A stretch of 5,361 nt of DNA from positions 1-5,361 of the forward strand of contig JAEUJT010000476.1 of NCBI GenBank assembly GCA_016793525.1. The letters run 5' to 3'. The notes beneath the pieces are model-generated. The model was not told the origin of the DNA, ran no database searches, and saw only the letters and a program-made list of their open reading frames with translations. Source of the stretch: Archangium sp. (lineage in GTDB: Bacteria > Myxococcota > Myxococcia > Myxococcales > Myxococcaceae). The translations under genes and the position numbers were made by a program. Each line of letters begins with the position of its first letter. The stretch's first letter is position 1. Shown here one piece after another: positions 1 to 5,361 of the stretch.

Positions 1-1255
1 TGGGCGCCTCGGTGCCCCGTGTCTCCGGCGTGCGCGGCCGTGCCAGGCGGAGATCGACCAGCTCCACCGTCGGCATCGGGCGATCATCGACCCGCTTGGT
101 GAGCGAGAGCAGCCGGTAGCGGTTGCGCCGTACGTTCTCCAGCGTCTCGAGCGACGGCGTGGCGCTGCCCAGCACCACCAGGCACTTCACCTGGCTCGCG
201 CGCATCACCGCGAGATCTCGTGCTTGGTAGCGCAGCTTGTCGTCTTGCTTGAACGACGGGTCGTGTTCTTCGTCGACCACGATCAGCCCGAGCGACTGCA
301 CTGGCGCGAAGACCGCCGAGCGCACGCCCACCGCGAGCCGCACCTCGCCTCGGCGGAGCCGCTGCCAGGCGTCGAGCCGCTCCCGGTCTTTCAGCGCCGA
401 GTGGAGCACCGCCACGTGTTGCCCGAAGCGGCTGCGAAAGCGGCCCACCACCTGAGGGGTCAACGCGATCTCCGGCACCAAGATCAGCGCCCCCCGCTGC
501 GAGCTCAACGCGCGCTCCGCCAGCTGCAGGTACACCTCGGTCTTGCCGCTGCCCGTCACGCCGTGGAGGAGAAACGGCGCATAGCCTCCTGCCTCGAGCG
601 CCGGCTCCAGCGTCGCCAGCACCTCGCGCTGCTCGTCGGTCAGCGCCGCCGGCCGGGCGTGGGTCAGCCCTTCACGCACGCCGGGGATTACCTCTGTCTC
701 GTCGAGCCGTATGAAACCGCGCTCCGCCAGCCGCGCCAGGTGCGCACGCGCGCCGGGTATCGCGTGGGCGATCTCCTCGGTCGACGCGCGCCCGCCCACC
801 GCCAGCAGGTACGACAGCGTCGCGTGTTGCGCCGGAGCCCGGGTCAGCACCGCGTCGGTCGCCGCTGGGAGCGCCACCGCGTAGGTCACCATCTCGAGCT
901 CGGCCGGCACTTCTGGAATCGCCTTGGTCAGTCCCGGTGGCAGGGTGGCTCGCAGCGCCTCGCCCAGCGGGTGCCGGTAGTGGCTCGCGGCGAAGCGCAC
1001 CAGCTCGACCACGTCGGGCGTGAAGGCCGGCGCTTCGTCGAGCACCGACTCGATGTCGCGCACCTTGGAGATCACCTCCGCCGGAGGAGGCGCCGCGGGG
1101 CCCAGGTAAAAGCCGAGCGCGGTACCCCGGCCGAAGGGGACCTTCAGCCGCACCCCCGGCTGCAGCTTCACCACCAGCGCGTCGGGCACCCGGTAGGTGA
1201 ACTCGCCCCGCACGGGCCGGCCGACGGCGACTGAGGCGAAGGCGGCGGGAACCAC
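1..1255 (-). CDS. priA: Primosomal protein N' / replication restart DNA helicase PriA (N-terminal part, cut by window edge)
   Basis: PriA is a cytoplasmic superfamily 2 DNA helicase that recognises stalled or repaired forks and reloads the replicative helicase. Reading leftwards from GTG at 1255-1253 gives 418 codons open to the left edge. Residues about 8-100 match the PriA 3'-DNA-binding domain (a GEFTYRVP-like segment, then PFGRGTALGFYLG), followed by a winged-helix-like region. Helicase lobe 1 shows Walker A GVTGSGKT at residues 232-239, a DEEH Walker B box at 328-331 (PriA proteins use this variant of DEAH) followed by DPSFKQD, and motif III GSATPS from 363. The zinc-binding cysteines, helicase lobe 2 and C-terminal domain of a roughly 730-residue protein lie outside the window. 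The GTG start is favoured because an in-frame TGA (1264-1262) lies two codons upstream and the N-terminal beta strand begins directly after it; no strong Shine-Dalgarno is visible. Divergent from the gene at 1310. Identification is firm; only the exact start is uncertain. Confidence 0.96.
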   Translation of the reverse strand, partial: MVPAAFASVAVGRPVRGEFTYRVPDALVVKLQPGVRLKVPFGRGTALGFYLGPAAPPPAEVISKVRDIESVLDEAPAFTPDVVELVRFAASHYRHPLGEALRATLPPGLTKAIPEVPAELEMVTYAVALPAATDAVLTRAPAQHATLSYLLAVGGRASTEEIAHAIPGARAHLARLAERGFIRLDETEVIPGVREGLTHARPAALTDEQREVLATLEPALEAGGYAPFLLHGVTGSGKTEVYLQLAERALSSQRGALILVPEIALTPQVVGRFRSRFGQHVAVLHSALKDRERLDAWQRLRRGEVRLAVGVRSAVFAPVQSLGLIVVDEEHDPSFKQDDKLRYQARDLAVMRASQVKCLVVLGSATPSLETLENVRRNRYRLLSLTKRVDDRPMPTVELVDLRLARPRTPETRGTEAP

Positions 1256-1309
1256 GGTGTGTCATCTACGACGAAAAACCTGCCCTGCGCAGCCGGCGGT
1301 GACAGACTT
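1256..1309. other. Divergent intergenic region between priA and the membrane-protein gene
   Basis: These 54 bp lie between two divergent start codons and should contain, or partly contain, promoters for both directions. The right end carries the ribosome binding site of the plus-strand gene. I could not identify convincing -35/-10 pairs on either strand, so no promoter is called; one or both promoters may extend into the coding sequence of the opposite gene. A GTG at 1259 would be an in-frame earlier start for the plus-strand gene, but it would leave only 3 bp between the two genes and has no ribosome binding site. Confidence 0.6.
1298..1302 (+). promoter_or_regulatory. Probable ribosome binding site deciding the ATG at 1310
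   Basis: GGTGA lies 7 nt before ATG 1310. It is a partial Shine-Dalgarno match, but it is well spaced and favours ATG 1310 over ATG 1316 (13 nt away) and over GTG 1259, which has nothing comparable upstream. Confidence 0.5.
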
Positions 1310-2644
1310 ATGAATATGAGCGGGGTTTTCATCGAAGTCAGCGCCGACGTGGTTCAGTCGCGCCAGGTTTCCGATGCATTTCGGGCCTGCAGCCGCGTGG
1401 TCGACATCGTCAACGTGCTGTTGCCCGAGGCCGCGGAGAGCCAGGCGGCCTTCGAGCTGCGTAACCACATCGCGGCGCAGCTGAACGCGCTGACGCTCCA
1501 AGACGGCACCGGGTTCGCGGCCGGGGTCGCCCGGGCGCAGGCCGACCTCCAGCAGCTCGAGAAGCAGCTCGAGGCCATCGACCGGCAGATGACCATGCGG
1601 TGGTTCCGCGAGAACTTCGACCCCTCGCAGTCCAGCGCCGTGGCCTTGGTCGACTACGCCACGCTCCTCGGCCGCCACGTCCACGACAGCACGCCGCGCC
1701 TCGACCGCATTCAGTTCTTGCTGACCCGCGCGGTGAGCTTCTTTCTCGAGCCATCTGAGATGTCGATGGAGCGCCGCCGCCAGCTGCTGACCGACGCGCT
1801 GCCGTCAGTGGCCGTCGATGAGGAGACGCGCACCAAGGCGGTGCTGTTCATGCAGGAGGCGGGGCTCCGAGTTCGCACGTTCCCCAACCTGAAGGCGATG
1901 ATCGACGAGGGCTTTTTGCTCGACGTGCGTGGCTACAAGCTGACGCTGCGCGAGAAGGTACTCGACGCGGAGATCATGGCTGCCGCCATTACCCTCAACG
2001 AGGCCATCAACGACAACCTCGCCCGCCTCGCGCAGGCCGACAGCCCCGCGAAGAAGGAGCTCGAGGCCCACCTCGCCGAGGTCGACAAGAGCCTCAAGGC
2101 GATGTTCGAGCCGACGCGCGAGAACGAGACCGCCACCCAGGCCCGCTTCGAGAAGGGCATCGGCAAAAATGCACCGGTCCGCCCGCTGGCCCCGTCGACG
2201 CCGCGAGCTCCAGCGCGCAAGGCCCTCGCTGCGACGCGCACTGGCAAGCCGCCCCCACCGCGCAAGGCCGCCTCGGAGTCATTCTTCAAGCGGGGGGTCG
2301 ATAGCCGGTTTGCGCTCTTCATCGTCTTCGTGCTGGCCACGCTCGGCATTCGCGCCATCGTGAATGACGACGACGCCACCGCAGACACCCTGGGCCAGGC
2401 CGACCTCGTGTCGATCTCGCCGATGCTCCTCTCGGGAACGGTGGCGCCGGCCTCTCGGCCCAGCAGCTTCGTCGGCATCATCGACCCGCTGCAGTGGCGG
2501 GCGATGTCGGGCCCGGAGCGGCAGGCCTTCGCGGCCGACTTCGCCTCCAAGGTGAGCTCGAAGGGGTGGCGCGCGGGCACGTTGGCCGCGGGCAACGACC
2601 TCGCGATCTTCGTCGAAGACGGCCAGGTGGTTGAAGTTCACTAG
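1310..2644 (+). CDS. Hypothetical helical protein with one transmembrane segment and a C-terminal extracytoplasmic domain
   Basis: I do not recognise this 444-residue protein and assign no function. Residues 1 to about 270 appear soluble and mostly alpha-helical, with amphipathic heptad-like stretches at about 73-94 (rich in Leu, Gln, Glu) and 248-266 (KKELEAHLAEVDKSL), possibly short coiled coils. A low-complexity linker rich in Pro, Ala, Arg and Lys, including PPPPRK, spans about 286-328. One hydrophobic segment at 334-351 (FALFIVFVLATLGIRAIV) follows basic residues (FFKRG), so the N-terminal region should be cytoplasmic and the last roughly 93 residues extracytoplasmic. That tail begins with an acidic NDDDATAD stretch and may form a small folded domain. 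There is no signal peptide. The start at ATG 1310 is chosen from the ribosome binding site; the frame stays open back to GTG 1259. It lies 21 bp upstream of the PilZ gene on the same strand, probably in one operon. A scaffold or signalling role at the inner membrane is conceivable but unproven. Confidence 0.85.
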   Translation: MNMSGVFIEVSADVVQSRQVSDAFRACSRVVDIVNVLLPEAAESQAAFELRNHIAAQLNALTLQDGTGFAAGVARAQADLQQLEKQLEAIDRQMTMRWFRENFDPSQSSAVALVDYATLLGRHVHDSTPRLDRIQFLLTRAVSFFLEPSEMSMERRRQLLTDALPSVAVDEETRTKAVLFMQEAGLRVRTFPNLKAMIDEGFLLDVRGYKLTLREKVLDAEIMAAAITLNEAINDNLARLAQADSPAKKELEAHLAEVDKSLKAMFEPTRENETATQARFEKGIGKNAPVRPLAPSTPRAPARKALAATRTGKPPPPRKAASESFFKRGVDSRFALFIVFVLATLGIRAIVNDDDATADTLGQADLVSISPMLLSGTVAPASRPSSFVGIIDPLQWRAMSGPERQAFAADFASKVSSKGWRAGTLAAGNDLAIFVEDGQVVEVH

Positions 2645-2651
2645 CTCACGC

Positions 2652-2656
2652 AGGAG
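2652..2656 (+). promoter_or_regulatory. Strong ribosome binding site of the PilZ gene
   Basis: AGGAG lies 9 nt before ATG 2666, in the 21-bp gap after the upstream stop codon. It is the clearest Shine-Dalgarno in the window and fixes the PilZ start. It suggests that translation of the second gene initiates independently within a shared transcript. Confidence 0.8.
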
Positions 2657-2665
2657 CGCGAATTC

Positions 2666-3100
2666 ATGGCGAACCCTCCACTCAAGCCCAGCAGCCCCAG
2701 CGGCATGTACGTCGCGCGGCCCTCCATCGCGCGGTTCATCGAAGAAGAAGTCGCGAGCGACGTGTCTGACATCGCGCACATCGAGGTCCGCCTCGACGTG
2801 TTGTCCGATCACCAGCTCTACGAGAACGCCGACACCACGTTCGGTGGGGTCTTCATCGTCACCGACATGCCTCCACCGGTGGGCACCGAGGTGACCCTCG
2901 AGCTCGAGCTCCCATGGGGCGAAAAGGTCGACGTGTCTGGCGAGGTGTCGTGGGCGCTCGACATTCCCCGCACGTCGCTGCGCCACCGGCCGGGCATGGG
3001 CGTGCGCTTCGGCGTGCCTCCCGAGATCGAGCCGAAGCTCGAGCGCGCGATGCGGCTGCGCTCGCCCATGGTGATCCCCGAAGGCGTTCGCCGCGAGTAG
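2666..3100 (+). CDS. PilZ-like domain protein (myxobacterial TIGR02266-like type)
   Basis: A 144-residue cytoplasmic protein with no signal peptide or membrane segment. After a variable N-terminus of about 38 residues, the PilZ-like beta-barrel runs from about 39 to 130: IEVRLDVLS at the first strand, DTTFGGVFIVT at 56-66, PVGTEVTLELELPWG, SGEVSWAL, then GMGVRFG at 110-116, a closing motif typical of the short PilZ proteins abundant in myxobacteria. PilZ domains normally bind cyclic di-GMP through an RxxxR motif and a D/NxSxxG motif. Here the second is preserved only as D56-x-T58-x-x-G61, and R42 lacks a partner arginine four residues on (it is followed by LDVLS). Binding may therefore be weak or lost, and the protein may act as a protein-interaction adaptor. 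It lies immediately downstream of the single-span membrane protein, so a functional pairing is plausible but inferred. The family call is from motif pattern by eye; the individual role is unknown. Confidence 0.82.
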   Translation: MANPPLKPSSPSGMYVARPSIARFIEEEVASDVSDIAHIEVRLDVLSDHQLYENADTTFGGVFIVTDMPPPVGTEVTLELELPWGEKVDVSGEVSWALDIPRTSLRHRPGMGVRFGVPPEIEPKLERAMRLRSPMVIPEGVRRE

Positions 3101-3106
3101 CCCGGT
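3101..3106. other. Six-base convergent gene junction without terminator
   Basis: Only six bases separate the stop codon of the plus-strand PilZ gene (3098-3100) from the stop codon of the minus-strand lipoprotein gene (3109-3107). No GC hairpin followed by a T-run is visible at the junction on either strand. Termination is either factor-dependent or occurs inside the opposing gene, giving overlapping 3' transcript ends. Confidence 0.6.
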
Positions 3107-4507
3107 TCAGGGCGTCTTCAGCGCGGCGTCGAGAAACTGCACCGTGCGCTGCCACGCGGCGCGGTTGCCGTGGCCCGTGCCCCGCGCCGTTCCACCCAAG
3201 TCGAGCCAGGTGCCCTCGGCGTCGAAAACGTCGGCGTCGCCGGCAGGCAGCCCAACGTTCGCTGGGTTCAGCGCGTGCCCCGCTTGCTCGTGGCAAACCA
3301 GCGCGTCGGCCGGGTAGCGCGCGGGGTGGCCTCCGTCGCGCAAGCGATCGAACGCGACCTGCGACAGCACACACGAGGGCCAGACCTGATCGTCGCCCGC
3401 GCCCAGGAGGAGCACGGGGCCGGCGATGCGCTCGACAGCGATCTCGGCCGCCGCGCGTTCGGCCGGGGTCGCGCGCTGGTACCCGTCGGCGTACACCGGT
3501 CGATCGGCGCGCAGCTCCCGGCCTTGCCCGTCGAGGCGGGTGGTCGGTGCCGCAGCGCCAAGCGGGAGGAACGCCACGCCCGCATCGCCCGAGGTCCACG
3601 CGGGAGCGGCGCCGCCGGGGGCCGGCCAGGCCACGCCGCTCGCCGCCACCGCGACCACCGCCTTCAGCTCGGCCGTCTGCGCGGCGAGCAGCAGCGCCGC
3701 TTCACCGCCGCGGCCGAGGCCGATCACCCCGAGGCGATCAGGCCGCACGTCGCGCGACTCCTTCAACACCTCGAGGGCGGTGTGGAGGTACTCGAGGGGA
3801 ACCCGCTCGAGCGTCGCCGGCAGCGCCGGGTTCTCGGGGTCGACGTACCAGACGCCGAAGGTCACGAAACCCGCGTTCAGCAGCGCCTGGGCGAGGTGCG
3901 TGGCCTGGCGCGCGCCCCCTTCGGGGCGGCCGAGCACCAACACCGCGGGGAAAGGACCGGTGCCGGCCGGCACGTACAGATCGCCCCACACCCCGCGGTA
4001 GCCGCGAACCGGCAGCGCGTCGCGATCATCGGCCCACGGTCGGCGCTGCCACACCACGTCGAGCGTCTCACCGGCGTTGATGTCGGCCGAGATGGAGATG
4101 GTCGGGTCTCCGCGCGCGTCGCCCAACATCGACCACAGCGGGCCGGTGGGGTCGACGGTCGTCCAGGTGCCGAGGGTCGGGGCGTGCAGCGCCGTGTTCA
4201 CCACGCCGTCGAAGCCGCTGCTGAACACGGCGGTCGAAGACGCCCCAGCTGCGAGCGAGAAGGTGAGGCGCACGTCGGTGCACGGCGGCAGCCCGTCGAG
4301 CTGCACCGTCGCCACCTCGTCCATGCGCAGCGACTGAAACGCCAGGCCGCCGTCGAACAGCACCTGAAGCTGGGGCGCGAAGGTGCCCCCATCGGGCACG
4401 CACCGCGGGTCGAGCGGCGCTCCCCCGTCACGGGTCGCGGCCGGAGGGGGGCACGCCATCAGCGCCGCGGCGAGCACCGCGAGGCACGTGGCGGCGGCTC
4501 GACTCAC
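3107..4507 (-). CDS. Predicted lipoprotein with BAAT / acyl-CoA thioesterase two-domain architecture, nucleophile replaced by Gly
   Basis: A 466-residue exported protein. Residues 1-18 form a lipoprotein signal peptide ending in the lipobox LMAC, with lipidated Cys19; the mature end starts CPPP and is rich in Pro and Asp-Gly-Gly. Residues about 45-150 resemble the N-terminal beta-sandwich of acyl-CoA thioesterase/BAAT proteins, including the signature VDPTGPLWSM at 118-127. Residues about 165-455 resemble the BAAT C-terminal alpha/beta-hydrolase domain: GDLYVPAGTGPFPAVLVLG, LEYLHTALEVL, the elbow GLGRGG at 263-268, GAGDDQVW at 369-376 (acid residue, D372 or D373) and GH at 410-411 (H411). The nucleophile position, normally Ser or Cys in GxSxGG, is Gly265, so classical hydrolase chemistry looks lost. 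Cys36, Cys76, Cys379 and Cys405 could form disulfides in the envelope. The GTG start overlaps the ompA stop by four bases, implying translational coupling. CoA thioesters are not expected outside the cytoplasm, so the substrate or ligand is unknown. A dienelactone-hydrolase-like assignment is the main alternative. Confidence 0.85.
   Translation of the reverse strand: MSRAAATCLAVLAAALMACPPPAATRDGGAPLDPRCVPDGGTFAPQLQVLFDGGLAFQSLRMDEVATVQLDGLPPCTDVRLTFSLAAGASSTAVFSSGFDGVVNTALHAPTLGTWTTVDPTGPLWSMLGDARGDPTISISADINAGETLDVVWQRRPWADDRDALPVRGYRGVWGDLYVPAGTGPFPAVLVLGRPEGGARQATHLAQALLNAGFVTFGVWYVDPENPALPATLERVPLEYLHTALEVLKESRDVRPDRLGVIGLGRGGEAALLLAAQTAELKAVVAVAASGVAWPAPGGAAPAWTSGDAGVAFLPLGAAAPTTRLDGQGRELRADRPVYADGYQRATPAERAAAEIAVERIAGPVLLLGAGDDQVWPSCVLSQVAFDRLRDGGHPARYPADALVCHEQAGHALNPANVGLPAGDADVFDAEGTWLDLGGTARGTGHGNRAAWQRTVQFLDAALKTP
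4504..4507 (-). promoter_or_regulatory. GTGA stop-start overlap (translational coupling)
   Basis: The lipoprotein GTG (4507-4505) overlaps the ompA TGA (4506-4504). No Shine-Dalgarno is evident in the end of the ompA coding sequence just upstream, so ribosomes finishing ompA probably re-initiate here. This also supports the choice of GTG as the lipoprotein start, since it places the signal peptide at the correct N-terminal position. Confidence 0.75.
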
Positions 4508-5361
4508 TGGCCGATGATGTTGAACTCGACGCGCCTGTTGTTCTCACGGCCGGCCGGGGTGTCGTTCGTGTCGGCTGGCTTCTCGGGGCCGAAGCCCACC
4601 GCCTTGAGCCGGGCCGCGTCGACCCCGCGCTTCACCAAGAAGTCTTTCACCGCTTCGGCGCGCTCGCCCGACAGCGCGGTGTTGAACGCCGCGTCGCCGG
4701 TGGTGTCGGTGTGCCCTTCGATCTGCAGCAGCTTGATCTCCGGGTGGGCCACCAGCACCGCCGCCACCTGCACCAGCAGCGCGTTCGACTTGGTCATCAG
4801 CGCTGCCTTGTTGGTCTCGAAGTACACTTTGTCTTTGATGATCAGCTTGTCGCTGGTGATCACCACGAGCTGCTTCACCTTGTCGGGGCAGCCGGAGTTC
4901 GTCGCCGGCCCCGCCTCGGTCGGGCAGTTGTCGAAGCGGTCGGCCACCGTGTCGCCGTCGCCGTCGGGCCAGGCGCAGCCGGCGTTGTTCTTGTCGCCCG
5001 CCACGTCGGGGCAGCGATCGAGCCTGTCGATGACCGTGTCGCCGTCTTTGTCTCCGTCGGCGCAGCCCTTGTTCTCTTTCGGGCCCTTGATGGCCGGGCA
5101 GCTGTCTTGGCTGTCAATGAGTCCGTCGCCGTCTTGATCGGGGCAACCCTTCAGCTCGGCGGCGCCCTTGACCAGCGGGCACGCGTCGGTCGCGTCGAGC
5201 ACGGTGTCGCCGTCGTTGTCGGGGTCGGGGCAGCCATCGGCGTCTTCGTAGCCGTCTTTGTCTTCGCCTTCTTTCACGCACTGATCGACGCGGTCGAACA
5301 CGCCGTCGCCGTCACCGTCTTGGTCGGGGCAGCCTCCGTTTTCTTTCGGGCCGGCCTCGTC
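4504..5361 (-). CDS. OmpA-family protein with thrombospondin type-3 repeats (5' part missing)
   Basis: An outer-membrane or envelope protein that tethers to peptidoglycan. The frame is open to the right edge, giving the last 285 residues; signal peptide and any beta-barrel lie outside. Residues about 10-158 of the fragment are acidic Cys-containing repeats of the thrombospondin type-3 kind (GCPDQDGDG...DxC), expected to bind calcium and form a rigid stalk. Residues about 160-285 are an OmpA C-terminal domain: VYFETNKAAL at 179-188, LLQIEGHTDTTGD around 201-212, NTALSGERAEAV around 217-228, and the closing GRENNRRVEFNI. D209 (in HTD) and R224 (in GER) occupy the positions that contact diaminopimelate in characterised OmpA domains, so peptidoglycan binding is likely intact. 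The protein ends GQ, directly overlapping the lipoprotein start. The specific role is not deducible; such proteins usually stabilise the envelope. No gene symbol is given because the family is large and paralogous. Confidence 0.94.
   Translation of the reverse strand, partial: DEAGPKENGGCPDQDGDGDGVFDRVDQCVKEGEDKDGYEDADGCPDPDNDGDTVLDATDACPLVKGAAELKGCPDQDGDGLIDSQDSCPAIKGPKENKGCADGDKDGDTVIDRLDRCPDVAGDKNNAGCAWPDGDGDTVADRFDNCPTEAGPATNSGCPDKVKQLVVITSDKLIIKDKVYFETNKAALMTKSNALLVQVAAVLVAHPEIKLLQIEGHTDTTGDAAFNTALSGERAEAVKDFLVKRGVDAARLKAVGFGPEKPADTNDTPAGRENNRRVEFNIIGQ
4888..5334 (-). repeat. Thrombospondin type-3 (calcium-binding) repeat array inside the OmpA-family gene
   Basis: Five imperfect coding repeats of about 27-33 residues, each starting at a GC[P/A] motif and carrying a DxDxDG-like acidic loop, followed by a terminal GCPDK. 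The starting cysteines are at fragment residues 11, 44, 73, 100, 129 and 158. Between repeats sit PKEN/NNAG/ATNS-like linkers. On the plus strand the DNA shows the recurring words ccgtcgccgtc and gggca. The array continues towards the right edge and probably beyond it, since the partial upstream sequence DEAGPKENGGC looks like the end of another unit. Confidence 0.88.

Noticed and set aside
224..1234. A 336-codon plus-strand open frame opposite priA
   Set aside because: It lies entirely antisense to the clear PriA helicase motifs, and its composition (Arg, His, Gln rich) is that of a shadow frame.
672..1265. A minus-strand open frame starting at ATG 1265, just upstream of the priA GTG
   Set aside because: It is in a different frame from the PriA motifs and yields an Arg/Gly/Ala-rich product without domains. 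Its ATG cannot serve priA.
1285..1297. Palindromes CTGCGCAG and GCCGGC in the divergent spacer as possible operators
   Set aside because: They are six to eight bases with no extended symmetry, which is expected by chance in GC-rich DNA.
1259..1309. GTG at 1259 as the start of the membrane-protein gene, adding 17 residues
   Set aside because: No ribosome binding site precedes it, and it would almost touch the priA start. ATG 1310 has GGTGA at good spacing.
2281..2300. Possible frameshift or fusion at the abrupt change from the Pro-rich linker to the membrane segment
   Set aside because: The frame continues without a stop, and the basic residues before the hydrophobic stretch fit the normal topology of a single-span protein.
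2914..4080. A 388-codon plus-strand open frame overlapping the PilZ gene end and the lipoprotein gene
   Set aside because: The translation is dominated by Arg, Pro and Ala with no domain motif; it overlaps two well-supported genes on opposite strands.
3170..5137. A 655-codon plus-strand open frame running antisense through both the lipoprotein and OmpA-family genes
   Set aside because: It is a product of GC-rich third positions in the two minus-strand genes, which have recognisable domains. The translation is low-complexity (Arg, Gln, Ala, then Ser runs) and crosses a real gene boundary.

Overview
The window is GC-rich DNA from a Gram-negative bacterium, most likely a member of the Myxococcota or a related deltaproteobacterial lineage. 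This rests on composition, on a short PilZ-type protein of the kind that is heavily duplicated in myxobacteria, on an OmpA protein with an acidic thrombospondin type-3 repeat stalk, and on a lipoprotein whose mature N-terminus is rich in Pro and Asp-Gly-Gly. This is inference from family character; no RNA gene or other phylogenetic marker is present.

Five genes fill almost the whole window. On the minus strand, 1-1255 is the N-terminal part of PriA, the replication-restart helicase; its C-terminal half lies beyond the left edge. A 54-bp gap separates it from a divergent plus-strand pair. The first gene of the pair (1310-2644) is an unrecognised, mostly helical protein with one transmembrane segment. 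The second (2666-3100) is a PilZ-like protein with a degenerate c-di-GMP motif. They are 21 bp apart and look like one transcription unit.

The PilZ gene converges on a minus-strand pair with only 6 bp between the stop codons. This pair is an OmpA-family outer-membrane/peptidoglycan-linking protein (4504-5361, 5' part missing) followed by a predicted lipoprotein (3107-4507) that starts inside the ompA stop codon (GTGA overlap). The lipoprotein has the two-domain architecture of the bile acid-CoA:amino acid N-acyltransferase / acyl-CoA thioesterase family, but glycine occupies the position where the nucleophilic Ser or Cys is expected.

The minus-strand pair therefore looks like a cell-envelope module: a peptidoglycan-anchored stalk protein translationally coupled to a putatively inactive exported hydrolase-fold lipoprotein. 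The plus-strand pair may be an inner-membrane protein with a regulatory PilZ partner. No mobile element, CRISPR array, RNA gene or defence cassette was seen. The most notable items are the missing nucleophile and export of the thioesterase-like protein, and the uncharacterised membrane protein/PilZ pair.
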